Part shown: piece after piece, positions 1 through 8,291 of the stretch
How positions within the stretch are numbered: the first letter of the stretch is position 1
Layout of the letters: every line of letters begins with the position of its first letter
Assembly (NCBI GenBank): GCA_016946835.1
Contig: JACVTC010000491.1
Coordinates: forward strand, 1-23,570
Origin: Neocallimastix lanati (nom. inval.)
Lineage: Eukaryota > Neocallimastigomycota > Neocallimastigomycetes > Neocallimastigales > Neocallimastigaceae
Reading direction: 5' to 3'
Length of the DNA: 23,570 nt
Notes under the pieces: generated by a model
Told to the model about the DNA's origin: nothing
The model's input: only the letters and a program-made list of their open reading frames with translations
Databases searched by the model: none
Translations under genes and position numbers: made by a program

Positions 1-103
1 TATATAATGATTTAGTATATTATATATTGTAATTATTTTTCACTATATTATTATAGGATTTTCTCTTTGTTAATTTTCTTGCGTATTTCTAGCTGTATTG
101 TAT
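1..103. other. AT-rich left flank of the A/B insertion site
   Basis: No ORF or RNA gene is visible. The segment ends in TTGTATCA just before the first copy of the A target duplication. That octamer also ends the LTR of element B at 6771-6778, so this flank could be the tail of an older, related LTR. The rest of the segment does not align convincingly with that LTR, so the idea is weak. Confidence 0.4.
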
Positions 104-108
104 CAGAG
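104..108. repeat. Target site duplication of element A, left copy
   Basis: CAGAG directly precedes the LTR at 109 and recurs at 6095-6099 directly after the other LTR. Five bases is the usual duplication length for Ty3/gypsy integrases. Confidence 0.85.
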
Positions 109-968
109 TGTAAGAAACTCTAATAAAAAGAAATTTTTTATAAGAGTTTTATTTTTTATATTGATTGAGTTTATTATTAAAAAAAAAAATAAAGAAAAAT
201 ACTTATATTTAAATAGACGAAAAATAGAAAAAGTAGAAGACTCGTATATAAAAAATAAGTTTTTAAAACACAAAATTTTATTAAAAAAATTTTAAACTTT
301 AAATTTTAGGTTATTATTATTTTTAATATTTATCTTTATTAATATTTTTAATAATAATAACTCTTGATCTCTGAAAAAACAGAAATCAATCGTTATTTTA
401 TACTTTTTTATTTATTAATTAATCTTATTTTATATTTATTTATTATTATTATTTTTTTTTTTATCATGTGTCTGTTTAATTAATTAATTATTATTATTTA
501 TTTTTCATGTGTTTATTTAATTAATAATTATTTAATATAATATATTAATTATTTCTTAATTAAGCTATTGTTTGCTAGTCAGCTGTTGTATCTTCAGGAA
601 AAGACTAGCAGAAAAACCTGAAGATTTTCTTAATTGTATTAAATTAGAACGAATTATTTCAAAGAAATTTATTATTTAATTTAATTAAATTATTATTTAA
701 TATTATTGTGAAAATAATTTTAGAATATTAAATATTAATTTTAATTTATTTATTATTTAATATTATTGTGGAAATTATTTAGAAGAATTTTAAATTTTAA
801 ACATAATTGTATTTGTGAAAATTCTATTATTATTTTTTAATATTTAATATTATTATACTTACGTATTTTAATTTTTTAATTAATAAAATTTATATTTAGA
901 TTAATTTGTAATTAATAAAATTTATATTTAGACTAAGAAATATAGAAAATATTTCTATATTTCTTACA
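109..968 (-). repeat. 3' LTR of element A (860 bp)
   Basis: This copy matches 5236-6094 along its full length, with TG...CA ends and the 9-bp inverted terminus. In sense orientation it begins at 968, directly after the polypurine tract, and ends at 109 next to the CAGAG duplication. It contains the same TATA-like site (396-402) and the same interleaved inverted repeats (573-625) as the 5' copy. Confidence 0.95.
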
Positions 969-980
969 TTGCTCCCTTTA
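969..980 (-). other. Polypurine tract of element A
   Basis: The sense strand reads AAAGGGAGCAA immediately before the 3' LTR start TGTAAG. A purine run at this place is the expected primer for plus-strand DNA synthesis. It begins only 25 bases after the integrase stop codon. Confidence 0.8.
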
Positions 981-1004
981 GAAAAGATTTTTGTGAAAAT
1001 CTCT

Positions 1005-2399
1005 TTAATTATTTATGTTATTATTAACTTCTATTAATTCCTTCTTTCTTTCCGTATAGGGTTCCAATTGGGAGATATGAAATATCGGGTGGAGATGCAT
1101 GTTTTCTGGTAATTCCAACCGATAATTCATTCTTCCCCGTTCTTCTAAAATTCTAAAAGGGCCAAGATATTGATTTGACAGCTTTTTAGCAGGCTCATTT
1201 GTGAAATAATAACGTTTAAGCCAGACTTTATCGTTAACCTTAAGAATTGGTCCAGAAGATTTTTTATTGTCTCCGAATCTTTTAAAATCTTCCTTAGCCT
1301 TAATTAAGTGTTTCTTTAATGAGTCAAAGTGGGCAGCCCAGTCACGAGTAAGAACGGAAGCATTATCTTTTAAGAGGATTGGAGGAGAATCAATGTTGCA
1401 GCATGGGTTGAATCCATAATTGGCGTAAAAGGGGGATTTACCAATTGATTTATGTAAGGAATTATTGTATGCGATTTCACACAAGGGAAGATAAAAACAC
1501 CAGTCTGTTTGGGCAGAGGAGCAATAACAACGTAGATATTGTTCGATCACTGAGTTTGCTCGTTCGATTTGTCCATTACTCTGCTGATGGTGGGCTGTCG
1601 CAAGGCTCGGTTTAACTCCTAAGGAGTGGCATAAGGAAGTCCAAAATTCGGATGAAAACTGGGATCCATGATCCGAAACAATAACTTTTGGGAACCCGTG
1701 ATAGCGAAAAACGTTAGCAAGAAGAAGTCTTGCAGTTAATTCAGCTGAAGGTACATCTGAACAAGGGATCAGATGAATCATCTTGGTAAGGTGATCCGAG
1801 ACAACCATGATACACGTACAATTTTGTGAATTGGGGAGAGAAACAATGAAATCCACACCGATGATTTCCCAAGGTTTGCTGGGAACTGGTAATGGTTGGA
1901 TTTTCCCGTACGGCTTATGGCGACGTATTTTGTTCTTCCCACAAACTTCACAAGAGTATACATAATTTTGAACGTCATTACGCATATTTGGCCACCAATA
2001 ATAGCGCTTTAATTTTTCAAGAGTCTTATTGACACCTTGGTGACCATTAACTGGTGTGTCGTGGAACGACCTTAAGATGTTAGGTTTTAATGGAAAATGT
2101 ACAATGATCCTTTTCTGAAAGTGAAGGATTCCTTCAACTATGCTAAAAACAGAAGATTTTAATTGGGAGTCTTTATTTTTTAGTTTTGAGAAAATGTCTC
2201 TACAATATTTGTCTTTTTTCTGAGCTTCTATCAATTTGTTAATATTTTCTATAGTAGTACAACAGAAATCTTCTTCTTTTAAAAGAGTTGTTTTGATAGA
2301 TTTTTTTACCATCTTGCAATTCCTTGTAGTCTGGTCTCCTGGAAAGTGCATCTGGTCTGCTGTTTTTTTCTCCAGATCTATATGATATTCTGTAATCAA
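1005..2399 (-). CDS. Element A integrase, displaced frame of pol
   Basis: The open frame overlaps the upstream ORF by 161 bases. Its first 30 or so residues are the wrong frame of the RNase H end; true homology starts near 2300. The zinc-binding motif is His113, His120, Cys150, Cys153. The catalytic core is Asp183, Asp243 and Glu279, with the D,D35E spacing of integrases. The C-terminus has a GPY/F-type module (GPF at 413-415) and HPIFHISQLEPY, typical of chromovirus-like integrases. It stops about 16 residues after LEPY with no chromodomain and is followed almost at once by the polypurine tract. Reaching this frame from the upstream ORF needs a +1 shift. A run of seven A in sense (2301-2307) is the likeliest site of a single-base insertion. 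Confidence 0.9.
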   Translation of the reverse strand: MITEYHIDLEKKTADQMHFPGDQTTRNCKMVKKSIKTTLLKEEDFCCTTIENINKLIEAQKKDKYCRDIFSKLKNKDSQLKSSVFSIVEGILHFQKRIIVHFPLKPNILRSFHDTPVNGHQGVNKTLEKLKRYYWWPNMRNDVQNYVYSCEVCGKNKIRRHKPYGKIQPLPVPSKPWEIIGVDFIVSLPNSQNCTCIMVVSDHLTKMIHLIPCSDVPSAELTARLLLANVFRYHGFPKVIVSDHGSQFSSEFWTSLCHSLGVKPSLATAHHQQSNGQIERANSVIEQYLRCYCSSAQTDWCFYLPLCEIAYNNSLHKSIGKSPFYANYGFNPCCNIDSPPILLKDNASVLTRDWAAHFDSLKKHLIKAKEDFKRFGDNKKSSGPILKVNDKVWLKRYYFTNEPAKKLSNQYLGPFRILEERGRMNYRLELPENMHLHPIFHISQLEPYTERKKELIEVNNNINN

Positions 2400-5067
2400 A
2401 TTTTGAGAGAAATAAACCCCATCTTATTTGTCTTTGGTTTAAGTGATGAGGTTTTTTGAAATAGAGTAAATTTTTATGATCTGTTATAATTTGAACTGGT
2501 AGCTTTGAACCTTCCAAGTGATGTCTCCACACTTCTAATGCGGTTATGACAGCTAAAAGCTCTTTATCATATATAGTATAATTAGATTCAGTTAGGGTCA
2601 TGGATCTAGAATAAAATGCTACTGGGTGAAGCTGATTATCTTCTTCACTTTTTTGAGACAAGATACATCCAACGGCGAAGTCACTTGCATCTGTTTCTAC
2701 AATGAATTCTTTATCTGGGTCAGGATGAATAAGGAGTTTGTTACTTTTGAAGGATTCTTTTAACCTAGTAAATGCTTCATCGGCTTTCTCATTCCATATG
2801 TACTGATTATCCTTTTTTAATAATTTTCTGAGTGGCTCCATGATTTGAGCAAAGTCTTTTATAAACCTCCTATAGAAATTGCATAAGCCAAGAAAGCTTT
2901 GAAGTTCCTTGAGATTTTTTGGAACGGGCCACTCTAGAATAGATTTCAGCTTATCTTCATTCATAATAAGTCCTTTAGAAGAGATTCTGAATCCTAAGAA
3001 ATTTGTTTCCTGGACATGGAAGTCGCACTTTTCTAATTTTGCGTATAATCCATTTTCTATTAGCCTACTCAATATGAGGGAAACATGACTTGTATGTTCT
3101 TTACTACTTTTAGAATAAATAATAATATCATCCAAGTAGATTTGAACAAATCTTCCAATAACATCAGAGAACATATCCTGTACAAAGTGTTGGAAGACTG
3201 AAGGTGCATTTCTTAGCCCGAACGGCATTACTAAGTATTCGTAATGTCCTATGGGAGTCCTAAACGCCGTCAAATATTCATGTCCTTCTCGTATTCTTAT
3301 TAAATTGTATGCTGATCTGAGATCCAGACGTGTAAAAATTACCGCACCCTGGAAGGATTCAATAAGATCATTTATCCTTGGTATAGGGTAACTATTTCTA
3401 ATAGTAATTGAATTCAACTTGCGATAGTCAACACAAAGTCTTAACGTCCCATCATGTTTTCTTACAAAGAGAACTGGAGCACCAGCGGGTGAATTCGACT
3501 TCCGAATAAATCCCTTATTTAAATTTTCATTTATATATTCCTTTAAGGCTTTCATTTCTGTGATGGATAAAGAATATATTGGACCGTAGTATAGTTGACT
3601 TCCTGGGATTAAATCTATAGACATGTCATAATTTCTGTGGGGTGGCAATTTGTCGGCTTCTTTTTTCTCAAATGTTTTCTTTAAATTGAAGTAATATTTT
3701 TCAACAATTTCTTTTTTTGTTTCAATGCTTTGTTCTTTAGTACGTTCAATAGGGATTTCTTGTAAAGCAGCACAAAGATCTACATCATTTTCTTCATTAA
3801 GAAGATTATCGTAGACAATTGTATCGTCAGGGACCATAGAAGCAGTGAAATCTTTAGAATGGAAGATAAATTTATTCCCTTTTGCTGAATCACAATGTTT
3901 TGCACAGTACTTTTCTAAGAAGTAAATAGTATTTTTTTCAAAATTTATATAGGGCTTATGTTTGTTAAGCCAATCTCTTCCTAGAATTCCAGTAATTCCT
4001 TGGAGTTGTAAACTGGCAATATTAAATTCAAATGTTTCATGGTGATCCATAAAGCTGAGTTTAAGAGGTTTAGTCACATACTTAATATTCATAGATTTTC
4101 CATTTGGTAGTTGAATGTTAACAGGAGATGGTAGACCAGAATACGGAATCTTATTTATTTTAACGAAATTTTGACAAATGAAACTTCTGGAAGAGCCAGA
4201 ATCTATTAATAATTTAATTTTAATTTTTTCATTGTTGACTACTAATAAAAAAGTGGAGGTCATCATATTTTTCTTGTTAGGAGTGAAATTTGCTGATAAT
4301 AGATTATCAATTTTACTTTTCTTATATTTCTGATAATTTTTATTTCTATATTCACTCCTTTTGGATTCGGAGAATTTCCTTTTGTGATAGGTATCCTTAG
4401 GACTTTTATCTTTAGACTTTAGGTTGGTTTCCAAATAACATTTCTTATCCAATGTGATAATCAAATTAGTAGCTTCAAATAAGTTAGAAGGCCGTTCGGC
4501 TTTATCAAATTCTTTTTGAACTTCTTCTAGGAGTCCTCTTCTTATTAAGTCAATGTAGACTCCATCATTCCATCCAATTCTTTTGGCAAGCCTTCTAAAT
4601 TCTATAGTATAAAAGGCTGCCTTTCCAAGGGTCCTTTGTCTTAAATTTAATAGTTTTTCAATAAGAGAATACCTCTGTTCTTTGCTATCACCAAAATTGT
4701 TGATTAGTAATTCTTTAAATTTCTCATATCCAAGTGTTTGAAGAATCCCTTCTTCCTTAAGAGATAAACCCCATTTTTTTGAAGGACCTTGTAATTTGTG
4801 AATTAAAAAAGAACATTTACTTTCTTCAGCAGTAAAAGAATTTGGGTGGTCATGGAAAAAGAGCTCACATTGGCTAATAATTTCTATCATATTCAAGTTA
4901 TTTTCATTTTCTTTTTCTTGTGTTAGTATGCCATTGGGTGAGAAGAAGGTTGGAATATACTCCGTAATAGTTGAAATTAACTTTGATGTTTCATCCGGCT
5001 TATTTTTTGAAATGGAAATGTCATTATTTCCATTGTTTTCTGAAGTACCTGCAATATTAATATTCAT
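2239..5067 (-). CDS. Element A Gag-protease-RT-RNase H polyprotein (942 aa)
   Basis: This frame encodes the structural and replication enzymes of element A. Residues about 1-265 are Gag: a helical capsid-like region followed by a Lys/Arg-rich tail (about 217-255), with no CCHC zinc knuckle. The retropepsin has the catalytic motif DSG at 289-291 and ILGRDWL at 361-367. The reverse transcriptase runs from about 475 to 750, with catalytic Asp582 (in RLDLRSAY) and YLDD at 644-647. RNase H has Asp793, Glu836, Asp863 and Asp906. The ATG at 5067 lies 168 bases after the 5' LTR and is the first one to open this frame. After DALSRRPDY the frame runs into about 30 unrelated residues and stops, because integrase lies in another frame. 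All visible active-site residues are intact. Confidence 0.93.
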   Translation of the reverse strand: MNINIAGTSENNGNNDISISKNKPDETSKLISTITEYIPTFFSPNGILTQEKENENNLNMIEIISQCELFFHDHPNSFTAEESKCSFLIHKLQGPSKKWGLSLKEEGILQTLGYEKFKELLINNFGDSKEQRYSLIEKLLNLRQRTLGKAAFYTIEFRRLAKRIGWNDGVYIDLIRRGLLEEVQKEFDKAERPSNLFEATNLIITLDKKCYLETNLKSKDKSPKDTYHKRKFSESKRSEYRNKNYQKYKKSKIDNLLSANFTPNKKNMMTSTFLLVVNNEKIKIKLLIDSGSSRSFICQNFVKINKIPYSGLPSPVNIQLPNGKSMNIKYVTKPLKLSFMDHHETFEFNIASLQLQGITGILGRDWLNKHKPYINFEKNTIYFLEKYCAKHCDSAKGNKFIFHSKDFTASMVPDDTIVYDNLLNEENDVDLCAALQEIPIERTKEQSIETKKEIVEKYYFNLKKTFEKKEADKLPPHRNYDMSIDLIPGSQLYYGPIYSLSITEMKALKEYINENLNKGFIRKSNSPAGAPVLFVRKHDGTLRLCVDYRKLNSITIRNSYPIPRINDLIESFQGAVIFTRLDLRSAYNLIRIREGHEYLTAFRTPIGHYEYLVMPFGLRNAPSVFQHFVQDMFSDVIGRFVQIYLDDIIIYSKSSKEHTSHVSLILSRLIENGLYAKLEKCDFHVQETNFLGFRISSKGLIMNEDKLKSILEWPVPKNLKELQSFLGLCNFYRRFIKDFAQIMEPLRKLLKKDNQYIWNEKADEAFTRLKESFKSNKLLIHPDPDKEFIVETDASDFAVGCILSQKSEEDNQLHPVAFYSRSMTLTESNYTIYDKELLAVITALEVWRHHLEGSKLPVQIITDHKNLLYFKKPHHLNQRQIRWGLFLSKFDYRISYRSGEKNSRPDALSRRPDYKELQDGKKIYQNNSFKRRRFLLYYYRKY

Positions 5068-5127
5068 TATGAAATAAAAATAAAGTGAATGTATAGAGTA
5101 TAATATATTTTTTATAAAAATTATAAT

Positions 5128-5129
<2 letters not shown>

Positions 5130-5165
<36 letters not shown>
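5130..5165 (-). repeat. Homopolymer tract, A36 in sense, in the element A leader
   Basis: Thirty-six consecutive T on the plus strand are poly(A) in the sense of the element. They lie about 63 bases upstream of the gag ATG. Length in reads may be unreliable because of slippage. Confidence 0.9.
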
Positions 5166-5167
<2 letters not shown>

Positions 5168-5223
5168 TTTATTTTATTTTTAACTATAATTATTATTATA
5201 TATAAAATTATTATATATAAAGG

Positions 5224-5235
5224 AAGAGTTATTAT
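5224..5235 (-). other. Primer-binding site of element A, self-priming type
   Basis: The sense strand directly after the 5' LTR reads ATAATAACTCTT. There is no TGG start as in tRNA-primed elements. Instead the 12 bases are perfectly complementary to AAGAGTTATTAT inside the 5' LTR (sense 5491 to 5480), which begins 37 bases after the first T of the TATA box. In the Tf1/sushi group the first bases of the mRNA fold back onto the primer site. Position, exact length and TATA spacing all fit that mechanism. The transcript start itself is inferred. Confidence 0.8.
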
Positions 5236-5479
5236 TGTAAGAAACTCTAATAAAAAGAAATTTTTTTATAAGAGTTTATTTTTTATATTGATTGAGTTTA
5301 TTATTAAAAAAAAAATAAAGAAAAATACTTATATTTAAATAGACGAAAAATAGAAAAAGTAGAAGACTCGTATATAAAAATAAGTTTTTAAAACACAAAA
5401 TTTTATTAAAAAAAATTTTAAACTTTAAATTTTAGGTTATTATTATTTTTAATATTTATCTTTATTAATATTTTTAATA

Positions 5480-5534
5480 ATAATAACTCTTGATCTCTGA
5501 AAAAACAGAAATCAATCGTTATTTTATACTTTTT
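5480..5534 (-). promoter_or_regulatory. Core promoter and inferred transcript start of element A
   Basis: The sense strand has AAAAAGTATAAAA with the first T of TATAAAA at 5528. The inferred start is AAGAGTTATTAT at 5491, the block that pairs with the primer-binding site. The 12-mer AAAAAGTATAAA recurs in the other LTR-like regions of the window (14231-14242 plus; 18660-18671 and 20451-20462 minus), which supports it as a shared core promoter. Confidence 0.65.
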
Positions 5535-5698
5535 TATTTATTAATTAATCTTATTTTATATTTATTTATTATTATTATTTTTTTTTTTATCATGTGTCTG
5601 TTTAATTAATTAATTATTATTATTTATTTTTCATGTGTTTATTTAATTAATAATTATTTAATATAATATATTAATTATTTCTTAATTAAGCTATTGTT

Positions 5699-5751
5699 TG
5701 CTAGTCAGCTGTTGTATCTTCAGGAAAAGACTAGCAGAAAAACCTGAAGAT
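5699..5751. other. Interleaved inverted repeats in LTR A (candidate H-type pseudoknot)
   Basis: Four blocks occur in order: TGCTAGTC (5699-5706), ATCTTCAGG (5716-5724), GACTAGCA (5729-5736) and CCTGAAGAT (5743-5751). The first pairs with the third (8 bp) and the second with the fourth (9 bp), with linkers of 9, 4 and 6 nt. That order is the signature of an H-type pseudoknot. All four blocks are identical in the other LTR at 573-625. They lie in U3, so in RNA they appear only near the 3' end of the genomic transcript. In DNA they could be paired protein-binding palindromes. Confidence 0.6.
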
Positions 5752-6094
5752 TTTCTTAATTGTATTAAATTAGAACGAATTATTTCAAAGAAATTTATTA
5801 TTTAATTTAATTTAATTATTATTTAATATTATTGTGAAAATAATTTTAGAATATTAAATATTAATTTTAATTTATTTATTATTTAATATTATTGTGGAAA
5901 TTATTTAGAAGAATTTTAAATTTTAAACATAATTGTATTTGTGAAAATTCTATTATTATTTTTTAATATTTAATATTATTATACTTACGTATTTTAATTT
6001 TTTAATTAATAAAATTTATATTTAGATTAATTTGTAATTAATAAAATTTATATTTAGACTAAGAAATATAGAAAATATTTCTATATTTCTTACA

Positions 6095-6099
6095 CAGAG
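6095..6099. repeat. Target site duplication of element A, right copy, abutting element B
   Basis: CAGAG lies between the end of LTR A (6094) and the start of LTR B (6100). Its last four bases, AGAG, also match the four bases after element B (13939-13942). The same few bases therefore serve as target duplication for both elements. Confidence 0.85.
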
Positions 6100-6778
6100 T
6101 GATACGATATATTTTAAATATTCGTATTTATAATAGTTTTGGGCGCTACACTGGGGAATTGTACTAAATTATATATTCTAATAATAATATTAATTATTTT
6201 ATTTAATTATTTAAAATTTTTATTTTAGGATATTTGTTTTGTAATATTTTATTTTTATTTTATTTTATTTTATTTTATTTTATTTTATTTTATTTTATTT
6301 TATTTTATTTTTATCATATTAATTAACTATTAATAATTATAATTTAATTATAATATTCTATAATTAATTACTTAAACAACTAATTTTATTAAAACTAATA
6401 ACTAAACTACTATCTTAACTAATTAAAACATTTTTCTTATATTAAATCAACTATTACTAATTAACATATATCAATAATTTTTTAACAAAAACATTTTTTT
6501 TTTTTTTTATAATATTTTTATATATTTTTTTTTATAATTATTATCTCTATATTAAATCATAATTGTTATATTTTATATAAACATTAATATAAAAGTTTAT
6601 ATTATAATAATTAAATTTTATACTATAATAATATTATTTTATATGATTTATAATTAATATAATTCATCATTTTTATATAATTAATTTTATAATAAAATAT
6701 ATTTTACAAACTTTATATAATTAATATAATTTAATAATAATTTTAAAATATCATTATTTTTCTTTTCATCTTGTATCA
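6100..6778 (-). repeat. 3' LTR of element B (679 bp)
   Basis: This copy aligns with 13299-13938 from TGATACGATATATT to CTTGTATCA. It carries a (TTTTA)n microsatellite at about 6249-6313 and about 35 bp near 6632-6672 that the other copy lacks. The sense start at 6778 is preceded by a G-rich but interrupted tract (sense ...GTGGGCGTTC), so the plus-strand primer is less clear than in element A. Confidence 0.93.
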
Positions 6779-6906
6779 GAACGCCCACGCTTTAGATCAG
6801 ACTTCGTCCCTTGAAGTCTAAAGAATATTTGTATGAAATAATAAATTTTAAAATTTATAAGGCATTATTTTTTTTTTTTTTTGTAATATAATTATATGAT
6901 TATTAT

Positions 6907-6963
<57 letters not shown>

Positions 6964-7007
6964 GTAGTGATTTATTTTAAACTATTATTATTTTTTAAAT
7001 ATTAATA
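6779..7007 (-). other. Element B 3' untranslated segment with hairpin and poly(A) run
   Basis: Between the pol stop and the 3' LTR lie 229 bases without an ORF. AGACTTC (6799-6805) and GAAGTCT (6813-6819) form a 7-bp hairpin close to the LTR. A run of 39 T on the plus strand (6923-6961), A in sense, follows the stop codon by about 46 bases. The G-rich sense sequence GTGGGCGTTC before the LTR is the only polypurine-tract candidate. Confidence 0.6.
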
Positions 7008-8211
7008 TTAATCAGTGATTTCTACAAAACTACTTATATAAGGAATAACATTTTTGAGATGTATATTTCTTTCGGCAACTTCATTAGTAATTGGATCACA
7101 AACTGTAACAGTATTAAATTGTTGCTTAACTATTTTTAATGGTCCAATAAAATAAGGGTCCAATTTTCTTCTATTAAAATTCCTGATTAATACTAAATCT
7201 CCAGGTTTAAATTCACTTCTTAATCTTTTAATTTGTTTTCTTCTATCTTTCCATAGTTCATTAGCAGTTTCTATATTCCGAATAGCTTCATTAATCCATT
7301 TATTATGTGTAATAAATTTTCTTAAATAATATTCTTCATCAGTTTCATCTTCATGTTTTTGATCAACATTAATTGTAAGTTCGAAAGGTTGCAAATCCCT
7401 TCTACCATAAAGTAATTCAAAACTGCTATACTTTGTTACTTCATTCTTAGCTGTTCTAAGCGCCCATAAAGCACTAGGTAGAATATCATCCCAATCTTTA
7501 TTATTTTTTCCTAAAAGTCGCAAATATTTTCCAATTTCTCTATTTCTATTCTCAACTTCTCCATTAGAAGGTGGATGATACGTAGCCACATTATGTACAT
7601 ATACATCATGCAAATCGAGAAAAGCTTTAGTTTTATCTGAAATAAGTTGTGGGCCATTATCTGTAATTAATAACTCTGGTATTCCATGCCTCGAAAACAC
7701 ATTAATTAAAAATCTTATTACATCTTCAGATTCTGTTTTTTCTAATGGTTCAGCTTCCACCCATTTGGTAAGGTAGTCAACTAATACTATGATATATCTA
7801 TTTCCTCTAGCAGTTGTATATAATGGACCAACTAAATCTAAACCAACTCTTGTGAAAGGCAATCCTGGTGGTGTTGGAATATCTTCAGGGTATTTATTTT
7901 GAGGCTGTGGCTTATACATTTGACATTTCTTACAACATTTTATAAATATTTTTATATCTTTATTCATTCCTTTCCAAAAGTAATCTCTTTTTAATCTATG
8001 ATAGGTTTTATAACAACCTTCATGTCCTACGTTATGTGCTAAATTAATTAATTTCCATTTTTCTTTTTCATCAAAAATTACTCTTCTTAAATTATTATTT
8101 TGTTTATAATAAATAATCCCATCTATTTCTACAAATTTTTGTTTTATATAATTATCAATAAAATCATTTAAAAATTTTTCATCATTATTATTATTTTCAT
8201 TATTATTTATT

Positions 8212-8291
<80 letters not shown>

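Larger units (their letters stand above)
109..6094 (-). mobile_element. Element A: complete Ty3/gypsy-type LTR retrotransposon
   Basis: The element is bounded by two near-identical LTRs (109-968 and 5236-6094), each starting TGTAAGAAA and ending TTTCTTACA, a perfect 9-bp terminal inverted repeat. The 5-bp sequence CAGAG is duplicated at 104-108 and 6095-6099, which marks a genuine integration. In sense order (right to left) it has 5' LTR, self-complementary primer-binding site, gag-protease-RT-RNaseH ORF, a frameshift, integrase ORF, polypurine tract and 3' LTR. By eye the LTRs differ by about one substitution plus single-base homopolymer length changes, so insertion looks recent. The order RT-RNaseH-integrase places it in Ty3/gypsy rather than Ty1/copia. 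The frameshift between RNase H and integrase probably makes this copy defective. Confidence 0.95.
5236..6094 (-). repeat. 5' LTR of element A (859 bp)
   Basis: This is the promoter-bearing LTR for the leftward transcript. In sense, U3 runs from 6094 to about 5492, and R plus U5 from about 5491 to 5236. It contains a TATAAAA box (5528-5522 in sense) and the inferred transcript start at 5491. An interleaved inverted repeat lies in U3 at 5699-5751. Several AATAAA-like polyadenylation signals occur downstream of the start. Confidence 0.95.

Noticed and set aside
98-295. Small plus-strand ORF of 65 codons
   Set aside because: It crosses into LTR A, is Lys/Ile/Phe-rich as any AT-rich frame would be, and has no motif. 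It is chance coding inside an LTR.
6249-6313. (TTTTA)n array as a possible origin or telomere-like repeat
   Set aside because: It is a microsatellite shared by both LTRs of element B and varies only in copy number.
8214-8291. ATT triplet array considered as a CRISPR or satellite
   Set aside because: It is a simple trinucleotide repeat inside a coding frame, with no spacers.
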